A stretch of DNA of 64,000 bases from Stagonosporopsis chrysanthemi (GCA_022560025.1 JAFISE010000002.1:310001-374000); one strand, 5' to 3'. Shown: positions 20,279-35,000, numbered from the stretch's first letter. The notes: generated by a model from the sequence alone, not told the origin. A program made the numbers and translations.

Positions 20279-23200
20279 GTAAAGCCTCTGATGAGAGAAA
20301 CGAATGACTGCACCGAACCGGTGATGACTTCAAAGGATGCAATCCAAAGAAAATGGTGCTACACAAAGACCCGAGAATGAGCGGCAGCCTTAAGATATAT
20401 TCCATGTTGTTTGGGAGCGCAAGCGCCCGCAACCACGTGCGATGTAGATTGCCATCGTTCATGATACTGCAATTCCCGCACTGGCCTGAATATCTCGGTG
20501 GTTTATGTTTGACACCAATTAGCGAGTTCCTTCGTTCACGGGGCCTCTTCCACCCCAGGAAAACCCTCCACACGTGCAATCAAGAACCAGTGGGCGAGCA
20601 AAAATCAGCCTGCCCATGGGCATGTGTCAATCCATGCGTAGATCGTCTACTGAGAAGCATTAGTAGGGTGTGCGCAGTGACGCCTAGGGACATCGTCTCC
20701 TCGTCGTTGGCGCACGATGTTTCGTTTCGTTCTGTTTCTTATCATCATTGCGTCGGGCCTCTCCCCAGAAGAAACGCAAACATGTTGACGTGATGTTTGG
20801 GGCGAAGCACGCGGTGTGAGTGGAGGTCGAGAAATCGGAGGTCAGGGCCGATTCACGGCGGAGATTGGTGGAACTTCTGGAAAGGCTCGATTACTGCATT
20901 GTCCTTGCCATCAACTCCAAACACTCTCAAACGCACAGTCGGAAAGATCAGATTTACAACGCCGCTCATTCGCTCGTCTCTCTGTAAGGATCGCCCCACC
21001 ATTTCTGGGCGAACCCGCTGCGTAATTTGCGGCTCAAGCGAGAATCCTGATATCGGTACAGCACGGTTCAGGTGTTTAATCCGAGGTCTGGCCAAGCCAT
21101 CGTCCTCATGTGAACACGATGCTTGACTTGCATGGCATGAACAGACTTCATGTAGAGGCCGGCACTTTGTTGTCCGCAGAGTGATAATTGATGGGAACTC
21201 ATCTGCATCGCCAAATGCCAGCGAGATACAACATACTGAGCGCGCCCGCTATACATAAGACTGCGCTGCCAGCAGAAAGAGTAACGAGAGACCAGCCGTA
21301 TTGGGCGCCGGCTACAAAAGCTTCCTTCCTTCCCTCCTTCCTCCCGGATAGAGTCAGGGAGAATGCTGCTCCTTCCTTTGTTGTGCCCCTTGTCCATGCA
21401 CTGCGCTCAAGTCTACACAAGCGAAGTCTGAATACCTGACTCGATTCCTGGTCTAGTGCCATTCCAAGTGTAAAATCCGTCTGACTGTGGTTTGTATGAG
21501 ACCACGAGCTGGTTTCCTACATCATACCACCAACTTGGCAGGCACATCTGGGTTAGCGTGCTCGATATGCATCCTTCGTAAGAGCCAAGCTAATATGTGT
21601 ATCCTGTAGCGACCCCCACGCTTGATGTGATGTAGAATCCTGGCAGCAGTGAATTTCTGTGAGCACAGAAGAACGATCTCGTCAATTAAAGGTACGGTGT
21701 AGCCACACGTTCTCCACAGCCTGGCGATTGTATCCCAACTTCGCGGTACGGAAGCACCCTGCTGCCATGCAGCTTACAATTCCACATCATTTGGCCATTA
21801 CTTGAACATGAAGGTAGCCGACACCAAGATATCAAACGACGACCGATAGTCACAACGGAGAGGCCAGGAGCTGCCGACGCGGCATGAAATAAGAAACACG
21901 GTATCTAAGAAAGTCAGGGAGAGAGAGATCTAGTCTGGTCGTCAAGCACGTTTTTCCGCTCCATCCAGCATCGCCCGTTCACAATAACAGGAGGAATACA
22001 GTTCTTTGCGAGGCCTGACACACGATTGTAATATTTCAAACATGTCTTGCGGGTTGTTGACGGGCGAGCTGAACTATTCCAGCAAGCCTGTTGGCCACTC
22101 TAATGTCAGTCTAAGCTGTAGGGCCCTGAAGGCAGAGCGTCTACCCCCACTTGCTGCAGATAATACACTTCTACACATAAAGTTTAACGTGAACGGACCC
22201 AATCATCTGGAGGTCTGATCTATGACAGTAGTTGATATACCAGTCACAATGGAGATATCTATGAAGGGTTCGCGCGTATGTTGCGCGAGCATGATTTGAG
22301 GTTACACTCGCACTACTTCCTGTTTTGAGAAGGATTGCAATCACGCCCTCACGATGTGTACTGAACATAAGAACAGGCCTGTCGGTTCCTAAGGGCAGAC
22401 GATAAGATGAGAAGGTAACGGTCACATGGTCGTATAAGGTAAGCGCAGGCGATGGAACAGGCAGGATAGTAAGTGTGGTAGAGGCAGAACCGGCTCGTAG
22501 CATACATGTCGAAGCTATCACCTACTGCTTGAGTTACTGTATTGCTCTGGGCGCTTTGAATCTTACGTCCAGCGAGTATGGCTGTGCTTGACTCACTTCT
22601 GCTCTGTCAAGAACCACTCGTGGTGAACCCGCACAGAGATGAGCGGAATCAAGCAATTCCCCTGTGACGGAATTGCCAGTGATGTAGTCAGGTACTTTTA
22701 TCGCATTCTGACGTCTCGATAGAACTCACTATTGGTATGGGTGTGAGCATGTCAAATTCCTACACACACAGTAATTAGTCTCACGTCTACGAGCGATCAC
22801 TGAGCATCAGGCTCTGGTTTGGTAGAGTCCACGCATCTAGTGACTCCATAAGAACCGAAACAATCTCCGAGTTCCTCTATCTCGGTGTGGGATTTTCTTC
22901 AGAGTGACGCAAATAGAGATAGCCATGTTTTCCGGAGCTGTGTGGTACTCGCCCGTCAAGTATGGCGCGCACACTGCTGCATAGTACCTCATAGTCTTCC
23001 AGAGAAAAGCATGTAAAGTGATCTTGGCACTACCACTTACCCTGATACATCTATTGCCTGACCGTCTGTCTCACTGTCGCGATGAGTGGCGGTTTGGGAG
23101 CCAGTCCTGGTGGTGAGGTCGGACGCGTGACGTGCTGCTTATTGCAGCCCTTCCACTATTTGTGCGATCTATGTGCAGAGCCCTACAGGTACCAAAAGTC

Positions 23201-26200
23201 ATGATGGGACCGTCCAAGGCATTCCAAAGTACGACCCCGGATGAAGCACTCACCCAGGTAGTCACTTGTGCAGGGCAAACTTCAGTGCCGTCCTGTGTGA
23301 ACCGTGCGCTGCTGAGTGATGCTGCTGCTTTTTCTTAGGATTGGAGTCATAAAAGCGAGAGTAAATTAATTTCTGCGTTGTAATGACAATGCTGTGATAC
23401 GGTGTTCCGTGTCAGAGAGCTTGTCGACGCTTACAAACTCGACGATCGTCTTGTCTGGAAACCAGTGTTACCCTTGGGGGCTAACAATCTGCAATCGAGT
23501 GGTACGTACGCATGCCCGACGTTCTGATTTCATTGTCAATTGTCGAAAACGATTGCTCGACCCGACGAAACTGGCACAGGCGGGCACTCCCGTTGTCGAT
23601 GTATGGGGAAGAGCGATGTTGCGAGCAATAGTCGGCAGTATTTCCTTGGACACAGCTCGCTGGACTTTTGATAGTGTTCTCTTTGTTGCTGTAGGATTAG
23701 TGGTCTGCATCGCCTACTTCGCAAGTAGCTGCTCGATAAGGCTTGGTAGAAGCGAACTTGACATACTCCGGCAAGAGATGCTGCCGACGGATATGGGACA
23801 GTGTGATGCTCTCTCCTTGATCTGTTACCACGAGCTGCATCGAATCTATGCTAAGTCTGCTTCAACGACGTGCTCTGCGTATCCTTGTGCTGTTAGCACA
23901 TTTTGTTATGCTTCCCCGGCGCAGACGTGCATGTTTCCCAAGCACGGCGACCCTCCTTTCTGACGAGTGCCGAGCTCATTGTGTCAGAAGAGTTCTTCAC
24001 CTGTCGCACGCAAATATTGCTGACAACATCCAATCGTTCGGTCATTGGGGCGCGGCGCGCTACCCAGTGTCCTGGTCGAGCTCGCAAACTCCGAAAAGAT
24101 CAACGAAAATACTGTCCTCGAGTCAACGTCTTTGTTGACTAAGTAGCTTCTCCTACTGAAGAGACCCAAGCAAGTTTCCCGTAAGCGTTTGCAGCTCAGC
24201 ATTTTCTCAATGCCGTTCCTGATATTCTGCGAACAAGGCTGACATCTCAAGTAGTCTTTATCAAAGAGTAGAAGACTAAGCTCTACCAAGAGTCATCTTT
24301 CAGACTTTCTGATCAAAGTCTCTTCGCTCAAGTGCGATGCGTCATGAATTTATAAATGAATTGTCAGACTTTCCATCCCAAACGCGCTGTCTCTAGAAGT
24401 CACGATGATGATTGACTGGGCATCGATAGCCTGAGAACCGCACAGCTAAGCTGGCATGTATTCAGGACTTGCTAGCGCGTGCAGTAGACGCTCAAAACGA
24501 TGCTTAGTTGACAATCTGGCACTTCTGATCAAGGGGAATGTCTTCCACAAAGCCCTTGACTCTTTGGGTGTGATATGCCGAAAGTAAATTTGCCGCTGAG
24601 CGAAGACGCAGCCGGGACATATGCCGTGCTCCAGAGGGTGAACGTGATGAGGTCGTGGGTCTTTCGAAGTAAGGAGCCCGGCTAACGTGTGGCGTCTGTG
24701 GAGATGAATTACTCACTCTTGATCAACTACAGCATAGATTGAAATCTTTGCACACTTCGATCCTCCATGCTTGATCCTTGGTCGAAAATGCAAACTCGCC
24801 ATACTGATTGCACTCTTATCTCTTATATTGAAGACCATGCTGTAACCGAGAAGTCGGCAGTCGGAATTGCTCGATCATTGGTTGCGGCGCAGTCTGAACG
24901 CGTTTGAGGTATTGAGGATTAGGAGCGTGATATTAGTGTGGAGTAGACGCTATTGTGGCCAGCGCTGACCTGGATTAATGTAGTAGTGTGATGAGGAACG
25001 TGACCGTAGGTTGCAGAACACTGGAGTCGCTGCTGTGCATTATGTTGAGGGTCGATGACGCATGGTATATGCCGTGCTGAGGATAGAGACCGTGGTACTT
25101 GGTTGTCAGAGTGGCTGCTCTTAATGTTTGCTGCGCTTACTGCAGCCTGCATGTGCCATGACCTAGCTGAGAACCTTTGCGACATACTTGACACCTGAAC
25201 TCCATTGCATGGGAGCAGATTCCAGATTCATAGGGAAAATGTTCAAGGAAAGATCGCGCGGTCGCTGCAGCGGGTGGGCCCGAGCAGGGTGTAATTAAGT
25301 CTGTGTGAAATCGAATAATACTCACACAAACCGAAAGCCATACTTGCACAACGTACGCCTTTTAATTGCAAGATTCGGGATCACTTTTACATATTGCTAT
25401 CGAGAAAGTGCTTCTTTAGTGTCGTTGCGTACTCACAGATCTCAAGTGCTTGGACTGAAATCTGGAATGAAAGGTCTTACGGTTGGATGTGACCACTCTT
25501 GCTAACATGTGCGTCTGAGGCGGCTGTGATTCATACCAGAGAGCGGAACGAAGACCGCAGTTTGCGTTGTCTATCGCTGCTTGACGTAAAGGTACGGTAA
25601 TATTGTACGGCAATGCGGCTTCTACCCCTGCCTGCCTAGCATTGTCGACTCGATGCCAAAAGCTTCGTGCTGTACGTCTGGGAGACGCATTGATCTAATG
25701 GTGGAGCAGGCTACGAGCAACGACATCATCTTCGGCGCGCTGTTGGAAAAGGCCGGCGCTTCAAAGTATTGCTGTGGGCGCCGGACATGCTTGACTGCGT
25801 GTATATCGATCCGCGCTGGGAAACCACCGAGTGCCCCCGTGGCGGTGTTCAAGCTGGTGCCATGTCCGCACGTACGCCACAAAGATATCCAGAGTCAGTG
25901 GCTGATGGTCAGTATGTATTGGTAGCGTTCACACACGCTCAATGCAATACAGAAACTCCACACTTTTCATTAGGCGAATAGCAGCATTGACCGTAATTGG
26001 GTCCAGATGGCTTACCAAGCTAGCTTTTGCAGAGGACCAACACCTCTAACGGAAATGCACGCCTGTGCTCAGTTTCGCAACTTTGTTTACACAATGTCGG
26101 AAACTGAAAAACCTCAGAGCGTACCCCATCACGGGCTTTTACGGAAGTTGGTCTCCACGATAGCAGGGCAAGGGAGATACGTCGCTCGCATCAGCCTCGG

Positions 26201-28661
26201 AATTGTGGCAACGAGTCAGTCCGCACATATTTTCCCCTTTAGACATGGAAGCACGTCGCACTACTCGTCGTTACAGACCAGGGACACTTACCGTCTACAA
26301 TGCGGCTGCGACACTGGTGTGCGATGTTTTGATTCTTAAGCCTCGTCCACACTGCATGTTCGAGAACGCAATGCCGATGTTCGCCGCTGACTGCTGGAAT
26401 TGACGATAACCGCCTCTTGCAGCACTAGCCGGGTCTATGCATCCTGCCCATGCTCGCCTCAGGACCAGGTCCGCGACGCGAAAACACCCCGCAGACACAG
26501 GTGGCTTCTACCGAGAAGGACCCGACCATCCATCTCGTGACCGCCGATAAGTACCCTTCTCGTGGACATTGTGGTGACAAGTCTCACCGACATTCCTGAC
26601 TCGGGAACGTTCTCGGTATGTACCAAGTGCCAGCCCCACCAAGCACGCGACTCGAGGTCAATCATACCAGGCGGTAATATAGGTGGAGAGGAACGAAGGG
26701 ATTCGCAATCTTGAGGAAAACGCACAATGTCGGCGTGATGCGCACAGCCCTTGTTGAAACGAGCTGCAAATGAGGAGGCGTGCATGAGTGTCAAAGTTAT
26801 GTTGATGAGCGCCACGCTGATGTCTATCGTCCTCGGGTAAACACGAGCAGCACTGTCAATCACGCGACAGCTAGCAGCAGCAGCGCTCTTCTGTGACTAA
26901 GGGAAAGCGTGGCAGGACTGTATCGTTCATGTTATTAGCCTCTTCTAAACGATAGGCAGACACGACATCGTGGGTTGCACGACTGGTTCACGCCAGGGCA
27001 GAGCGGCCCGCTAGACAGAAGGAATCGATTGCCACGTGTTGGCACCCCTGGCGCTTTCGGGGTTCTGTCATGACTCGGCCTGTCAGGCCGCGACTTCTGC
27101 CAACAAGACGGGTGATCCTCGCCCTGACGGCTTCATTGTTGTAGGGCTGCAACGATGCAGTGACCTGATGATAATTGATAGCGTCTCCAAATGTCCAAGA
27201 TCAGCGCGGTCGTCGGCCATATCGTGGCCTGATCTTCTGCCGGGCCGGCAACGTGCTCGGCATCTGCTGCGACAATGCTGTCTGGCGTTGCTCCAAAGTC
27301 CCGGTGTTCTGGAAGGCTTGAAAAGGCAAATGAGCAAGGGGAACACGATGCAGATACATCAATGTTTTGGCGCCATTAGTAGAGTCTGACAAACTCCACT
27401 AATTCCGCACTGTCTTGGCGTGCGTCGACACTTACCCGCTGCCCGTCAGCGGATACCTCTCACCCACGTCGTCTCAATGGGTGAATAATGGCGTTTTCTA
27501 GAAGATCGTTCGAGCGACGGCAAGGAACCATCGGTCGTGGCATTTTCTATCGCCGCCGAGATAGTGGCGATGAGGTAGCTCCTCATTTTGCTTCATCATC
27601 ACCGATGTTGCAAGAATAGGCTCGGAGTTCAGTCCGCCCGGCAGAATGGCGGAATCGCTTCCGTTTTCTGAAACACAAGCGTGTGGCTGCTTTTGCCAAG
27701 CCATTGCACGTGTCGCTGACTGCTCGGAGATTTTGAGTGTGTAGCCAGTCTGTGTACAGAGGGCTTCAGTCCGGGTGAGACTCGTCGACCACCGTTAATT
27801 TCAGGGTATATTCTTTGAGGTTTATCATTTGGAAAGCATGGGTTTGCTGGCAGCCGATCGTTACAGTGAAAGTAACCGCCCTCCGAAAGCGCTGATGCGT
27901 AAACGTCCAGGATTCCACGGAGCACGTCTGAAAACGGCCGTGATGGGCAGGCAGAGCCTTGAAGGGTCCAGCACGGCGGATCTGGCGTTGCGAGCTACTA
28001 GTCAAGGACTTGCTTGGTCGAGATGTCTCGCATGCAGTGCCTAACAGCGTAATCGTGCGAAAGTGGGGCTATACTGTTACACACGTAGAAAGCGTAGGCT
28101 CGGCCAAAAGAGACAGTTTTCTCTTCTCTCCACAAAGAGGGCTCCACGTCTTGCAGCGTCGTGGATCGATCTGCCCATGTTGTGTCTGCCAGATGCAGAT
28201 CAAGCATGGACAAGAAGATGACATGATGATGGTGGAACGTCTGGCATGGTGCGACACTGCGCGCGTGGTGAACGACAGGGCGCTCAGATTCACGATCTCA
28301 GATGCCGTCCTGGGGCTTGGGCGAAGGAGGAGCGTGCAGCTTTCTTGCTGACCAGCAGGCAAGCAAGGGTGCAACGTGCGGTCCACGTTTTGGCGGATTC
28401 AGCGCAAAGCTCCGCGCCTCTCAGAGTGCTGAAGACGTTGCACAGGGTGGATGCGCTGCGACTGGCAAGTGGCTGATTCTCGTACAACGCTGACTGCATG
28501 CGTGAGATGGGTCGCTAGATATGTTACGCCGAAACGGATCGTGTCCAGAGGCGAGCAAACGGCTTCGCAGTGGTCGAGACTTGGTCGTTGCTTATGTGCG
28601 AGGCTGGAAAGGGCATCTTGAGACGAGTGTGTTGCACAGACGACCGGTCTGAAGAGAGGGT

Positions 28662-28691
28662 GCAGGCAGGCAGGCAGGCAGCAGGCAGGCA
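28662..28691. repeat. CAGG-type microsatellite
   Basis: This is an imperfect run of CAGG units with one slipped copy in the GC-rich region upstream of flbA. Confidence 0.8.
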
Positions 28692-28890
28692 GACCGGACA
28701 GCTCTCTGGCTCTCAGGCGAGGTAGCGTATGGGCGCATCAGTAGCACCGCACAGACGCGCATTTCACTGGCTGTACCGTTCTTGTTGCATGCAGACGAAC
28801 GCAGTTGGGACAAAGAAGGCACGCAGACCCCTCTCCCAGCGGTGCTACTTGAGCGCCTTTGCCTTTGTCTCTGCGACGGGATGCCAGTGC

Positions 28891-28917
28891 CTGCTGCTGC
28901 TGCTGCTGCTGCTGCTG
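28891..28917. repeat. CTG trinucleotide repeat, nine copies
   Basis: Nine perfect CTG units lie in the GC-rich region upstream of flbA. It causes long open frames on both strands that I do not consider genes. Confidence 0.85.
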
Positions 28918-29556
28918 CCGTGCGCGAGAGGAGAGGCCTGCGCAGCCTGAGCACGCACGCACGACACGACGCACGAGATGGCGCTGCTGCTGATGGTGCT
29001 GCTGCTGCGGTACCACGTCGTGCATCTGGTGTCATGGACAGTCTCGCCGGGGGCCAGCGTGAGACGCGCAGGCTCGGCGGTACGTCATGCACAGCGTGTC
29101 TTGGGCTGCGCGCTGCAGGCTGCAGCAAGTGTCTGCACGCTGCGCTCTGGCGACGAGCAGCGGCTGCGACACGAGCACACGTGCAGTGCGCGGCCGCAGC
29201 TTGAACACAGCTCGTGGGCGCGCACCGGCGAGTCATGCACGGTATGTCCTGTGTACACTGTACACAGTGTGGCAGGCTCGGCACACGTCGCACGACCAGA
29301 CAGGGGGCGGCTGGACAGAGTGCGTCCCGCCCTGTGCGCGCTGCACGCAGGCCAGGGATGCCTCGTGGGCGCCGCTTAGCCAAGGCCTTTATTCCCATGC
29401 GGGCGTGTGGGTGCATGCCGCCATGTGTCTCGCGCTGGCACTAGGGCGCCGCCGTGTCTAGCGGGCGTGTGCCTTTGTCAGAACTGCGTGCGCCGTAGCC
29501 CACGGCCGGCGCGTTCTAAGCTGTCTTGGGAGGGCGGTGTGGCAGACGCAGACACG

Positions 29557-32074
29557 ATGGTCACGGACTCCAGGGTCGCTGTCGACGGACGGCCAATCCT
29601 TGCTAGAGTACCCACTCTCTCGCCCTTCGTCAGTCTGCGACGACTCTCCGCGACCATCCTGCCTCTAACGGCAATGCCCTTGACAACTCCATTTCTGCCG
29701 CTGACTGTCTCCGCCGCCTCGCTTTCTTCCTCCAACTCCTCTCACACCGGCGAGACGCCTGACTCCGGCCCCGACAGCGACGAGCCCCAGCTGCGATTCG
29801 ATCTCGAAGCACTGTCTGCCGTCTCAGAGGCCCACGCAACCACCGCGCCTCCGCCCGCAGCACCGCCCGCAGCACCGCCCGCCGCCCGCAGCTCCAGCAG
29901 GCGCCTGACCTTCACACGCTTCCCCCTACTGCGCAAAGGCAGCCGCGAGCTCACCCGCATCTCCCACTTCAGAGGCAGCAGCGTTTCGGCCACCGCCCCG
30001 CCTTCCCGCGCCGACTCGCCTTTCCTCTCGACAGGTGCTCCCCGCTCCTCGAGCTCCAGGACCTCGTTCGCGCGTGGCCGCAACGAGCAGCCCATCCACG
30101 AGCCCACGAGTGCGCGCGAGCCGTCAGCCCCCGCAAGCCTACGCCCCGGCAGCCTGGGCGGAGAAGACCCAGCCCACGACTCCGAGAGAGACGATACGAG
30201 CCTGCACCAAGCAGCGCAGTCCTCCAAAATGCATCAGACCAGCTCGAGACTGCTGCGTATGACTGACGATGAGCGGCCATACACGAGGGTGAGTGCCTTT
30301 CAGTGTCTCCTACGCTCATATGCGCCGTCAAGCACATGTCTGGCCAAGCCCGCGCACTGCACACAGGATCGAGTTCTTTGCTCTCTTGTGTGATTACCAT
30401 TGCTGCACCAGTGCATTCCATTCAAGCCAATTCTTCTGCGGAGCTGGCCGAGAGACTGGGTTACTGCATGGTCAAACTTTTCTCTTGACTAGCTTGGTCT
30501 GCCACGTGGATCACCCTGCATCTTTCAGCCTTCCACGACCGCTAACACAACCACCATCAACACTACGACTCGCCTTGGCATTAGCCTCGGTGCGAATTGC
30601 AGTCTCATTGAAATGTCACTGACAGTCATGATAGGATTTCAAAGATCTGTTCTCGACCCTCATGGTATCCCTCCCACTCACACCCCACCGTGTCCGATTT
30701 AGGATGATCGACTTCACCTTCACCTCAGATGAGGCCATCACCAACCTCGGCTCCCTGAAGTTCTCCCAGTCAAACCGCATGCCTGATCCCAAGGATTCAT
30801 CACGTGTCGTCACAACCACCACCACCACTACCTTCTCCATGGCGAAAGAAATGGCCCGCTCTGTCTGCCAAAAGTTCCTGGAAGCAAAGTTTGTCGAGTC
30901 TGTTGAGGGCAAGACCGACTTCACTAACAAGAGCTCCGTCTGGCAGCTGACACCCAAGGGCATTCACATCCTAGAGCGCTTTTGCACTCGCAACGGTATC
31001 CAGTCGGCACACGTCAAAGCCCTTATTGAATCCACTCGTAACCCCCATGTGCTAGTCATCCTGGAGCGTAACACCGAGAATGACAAGCTGCACCACGATG
31101 AGCAAACAGTCGAGATCCTCTTCCGCCGTTTCATTGGTACCACCGCAAACGAGACTGTATCTGACTCTGACTCAATACACGAGTTCTCCAAGTGCGATGT
31201 TGGCGTCAAGCTTGTCAAGCACCGTCCTACGACCAGCCGCCAGTACGAATACACCTTCAACGGCCGCAATGCTGCACAGTGGTTGATGGACTGCACCACT
31301 ATGGTTGATCCTCGTGAATCGATAGAGATAGGATCCTTGTTCTTGCAGCTCAAGCTGATCGCACCCGTTGATCCTCGCGTTCCCGAGCACACTTTCCAGC
31401 CTATCAAGCAGGTTCACTACTATGTCACCGCACACGGCGAACGGATAGCAGGATGGAGTCTAGAGGAGATTCCTTCAAGCGGCGAAGCCGTCGTGGCTAA
31501 GACCCGTGATGGCATGGCTCGTGATTCGAACAGCAATCGCACTAACGTCATCATCCGCAACCCGTCGTGGCGCCTCCTCTACCGCGAATTCCTGAAGGAG
31601 ACCATGTGTGAGGAGAACTTGTCTTTCTACCTTGAGGTGCAGGAGTTCAACAGGCAATACCGTGTGGCAGTTGGCGACAAGGGCGACAACAAGGTCGAAA
31701 CCATTCGAGAAACCCTCGCTGCTGCATACGGTCTCTACAACGCTTTTCTGGCGCCAGGATCTCCGAACGAGCTCAACATCGACCACGGTCTCCGCACGCA
31801 GCTTGCAACAAGAATGACGCGCGCTGTTGGCGACGACGCTGCTATGTTGCAGAGCCTCAACGAAGTCGCCACATTGTTTGACAAGGCACAGAACTCGATT
31901 TTCAAGCTCATGTCTAGCGTAAGCATACACGTGTCCTGTCTGTATCCTTCAACTAACAGCTGGCAGGATTCTGTACCAAAGTTCGTCAAACACCCCAAGT
32001 ATGCGCCTCAGCTCCGCGGTCTCGATGCCGCTGCTGCCTCCTCCTACGCCGCTCTGCCCGCCAACTCCCGGTGA
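29557..32074 (+). CDS. flbA: Developmental regulator FlbA (RGS protein)
   Basis: FlbA is a regulator of G-protein signalling that speeds GTP hydrolysis on the heterotrimeric G-alpha subunit, damping vegetative growth signalling and allowing conidiation. Exons are 29557-30288, 30635-31918 and 31967-32074, giving 707 residues, close to known FlbA proteins. The N-terminal 225 residues are Ser/Pro/Ala-rich. Then come KMHQTSSRLLRMTDDERPYTR, a first DEP domain containing SLKFSQSNRMPDPKD with a Thr run after it, a second DEP domain around GRNAAQWLMDC, and an RGS domain from about residue 553 (NPSWRLLYREFLKETMCEEN). The first intron is long (346 nt). The start is uncertain: ATG 29557 is the first in frame after a GC-rich leader, and 29674 is an alternative. 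Confidence 0.92.
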
Positions 32075-35000
32075 CAGAGTGCGATGTCTCCACCCACTAC
32101 ATTCACCCCTTGACGATTTGCTTCACTATCTTGGACGTGTTCCTTGGACCGATGCATTATTCCCCATCTTTCTCAGTACATTTTCATAGACTTTTGGCGT
32201 TTTTGGACTGGATAAAACATCAGCATTTGGCGGGCGATTGGTGATTCTAATTTCCTTTGGCTACCGGATTTGCGGCAGGTTTTTCTGACACGCCATCCGA
32301 ACTATCCGGTTCCCACGCTCGCACGAGTTTCTTATCAACATTTGCCACTTTCTGCGGATTTTGGAACTTCGAGGCTTGGATCTCTCCTCGAAAGATTGGC
32401 TGCGCGAAAGCATGGTCTCACTGGGATTCCATTCGATTCTTGGTGCATTATTTTTTGGGCCCGTTTGGGGCATATAGATGGAAAGGGTGGACTCTACGAC
32501 TTCCAGATGGACATATCCAGTACGCTCTCGCTTTGGCTTGGCTCCATTGCATGTACTTGAGGATGTCTGGGATGGGTACAATGGGTCCACTTTCTCATTC
32601 TGGAAGAGAGAGATAGCATCCGGTACACTCGGCTGTACCTCCTAATCATAGGACACTTGGCACTCCAGCTGCCAATGTACCTCGGTGCTCAAATAGAAAG
32701 ATTCATGACAATGTCTTCTCCATTTTTCCCGCAAACCCTCGTTCTGAAAACACCCCACTTACTGTCACAACAGAAAATCTAGATGCTCGCAGACTCAGCG
32801 CGTTTATGCGTCTACAGAGCGTTTACCCTCGGCACTCCCGTAGATTCGTTGCCCAAATGCTCTCAAAACCAGTGGACCAACGGACGCTCTAGAAACGTCT
32901 GACGTATTTCGCACGCGGTCGAGGATCAGACAACGGCACTTTCGCCGACGCCAAAGTTCACGCTACGCGCTGCGCGCTTGCTTTAGCACCGAACGCTCCG
33001 TGCCCCTAGAAAAGTCCATATCTGCGGTCGTGGATACGTCCGCCCCAAGGCCGGCGTGGCGTACACAATCGCAAACCTACACTGGGGCTTGGCTGGAGAC
33101 AAGCTTCTCCAGTAGCGATCGGCTGGCCTCGCTTGCGAATGCAGCCGACACGAGGGCAGCGCAGCCTTGCACATGGCAGCGTCGCAGTCGGGCCGGCGCA
33201 GCATTGAATGTCGTTGCGAAACTTCATCTCCGTTGCTCGAGGGTTGGATGCTTTGCTGAGGGCTATGCACCGTGGTTCCTCGTCCGGTTCCTGGACCGCG
33301 GTACCCACGCACTTTCGAACATGCGCATACAAATGCGTGCTATGCTAGCTTCGTTGCACCTCTTCTCCTAGCACCTGCTGTCAAAACTTTCGTTGCGACT
33401 TGGTTGCTTGCTAGGAGGCCCCCGTGGTGGAAGGGTCGGGAGGAGTTGGCTCCGCTGCTCTCAATTGGGACGGAGGCCGCAGGGTGTATGCGAAGCACGT
33501 TTGACTCCTCGATCGGTGCCATTGCTCCGATGTGCAAAAAGAGGAACTCGTATCGGGCTATACAAGATTAGAGCGAGGTTTGGGCGTGTGTTTGGGCTGT
33601 CAGGAGATGTAAGTTTTGGGCGTGCGATGTTGCGAGGAGAGAAGGATTTAGGCGCTGCGGAAGGATTGCGGGAGCATCTGAGATGGCGGGAAAAACTGGG
33701 GTGTTCTTCCTGCAGATTTTGTGGACACTGTTTTTAGAGCTGCATGTTGCCCAGTGGCTGCTGCGCGTCAAGCATTTGCAACGTTGTGAGGCTCTGTATC
33801 CTGACAGGGTCTCGAAATGCAAAGCTGATGGCAATCTTCGGCTAACGTGTTCACAATGCTGCCACTTGCTTCACCACACGATATTGTCCTGCAGTTGTCA
33901 AGCCCCTTCTTCTTAAATGAAGCATCTAGACTCAGGTTAAGAGACCGCGGAATATCGACGGGGTGTCGTCCGGACCAAGATGCGAAGTCAGCACCACCGG
34001 CTTCTTCTTCCGGCGGCCACATGCACCATTCGGGAAACCGACGAATTCCATTGGAGAAAGTAAAGAAGTCCCATCATGGATAGTCATGCGTAAGACCTCG
34101 AGATCTGCAGATATGGAAAAGCACCTTTTGCAGAACTCCACCACGGCTCTGCAGGACACGAGATAAGGTTTGTAGATAGGGTTTGCACCTCAAGCGGCTT
34201 GGCTGGCCGCCGTCCGCAACTCGTGGCCAACATGCACGTGCGTTGTGGTCTCTGTCCCGAGGTGGTCTGATAAATTGTGGGTTTGCTATGCGGGAGGCAT
34301 GGAGTAGCTTGTTGGCAGAAAATTCCAGATGTATGGGTCGTAACTGTATTTGCTGGATGACCGGTCCGAAGTAGTTTTGACATGAAGCAGCTCGTGGAGG
34401 ACAATGCTTGGTGTCGCACCTTGCGAGCTGAGAATGCACCTTGCTGCTGGTGGGTAACTTGATTCAGACCTGTGTTAGGCGAAACTGATGGTCCGCTTGA
34501 TTACTTCTTACATGTTACTATTCAGCCCACTATAATGCTCATGATCACATTCTGGGTCCTCAATCTCACTCCGGGAAGCTCAGATTCCAAAGTCAGGTGT
34601 GCTACCATCATGGAAAAGCTACCCGCAAGCTTGCTGCTTGCATCGTGCATGAAGCCAACAAGCTTTCTTCGAAAAGCGCCAAACATGCAGAGCGCATCGA
34701 AGAAAGTATGACCCTCGGTTGGTGTGTGGATCGACAGCCGATGAATGTTGAGAATGTCCAGTTATCTGAATCGAGTAATAAGATGCATGCTGCACATTAT
34801 ACCATCTCGGGGAAGGTTCAGGCAAATCTGAAGAGGTTGTGAATCCAAGAGCTCACGCAGAAGGTGAAGCGATGGGGGCGAAAGTTAAGGTTTCTGCCAG
34901 GGACATCATCCTCCGTAAATACTTCGCACTTTGGATATCGGCACGTGATGGCGCGATAAGGAAGGCGCGATAACGCGTAAGGAAGCCTGAGTCAGAGCTT

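Larger units (their letters stand above)
20167..29556. other. Gene desert of about 9.4 kb
   Basis: I found no coding region I can support on either strand. Open frames up to 190 codons (for example 23394-23963 plus, 26459-26863 minus) have chance-like composition. Part is presumably the long upstream region of flbA and the promoter of the dehydrogenase gene. From about 28600 to 29500 the DNA becomes GC-rich with simple repeats. Decayed transposon or gene relics cannot be ruled out by eye. Confidence 0.45.

Noticed and set aside
23394..23963. 189-codon plus-strand frame in the gene desert
   Set aside because: It has one hydrophobic stretch but otherwise chance-like composition, no start context and no recognisable family.
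26459..26863. 134-codon minus-strand frame
   Set aside because: The middle looks slightly protein-like, but no family is recognised and flanking frames are closed.
28592..29416. 274-codon minus-strand open frame
   Set aside because: It is produced by GC-rich DNA with CTG and CAGG repeats; composition is Arg/Ala/Cys-rich and unlike a protein.
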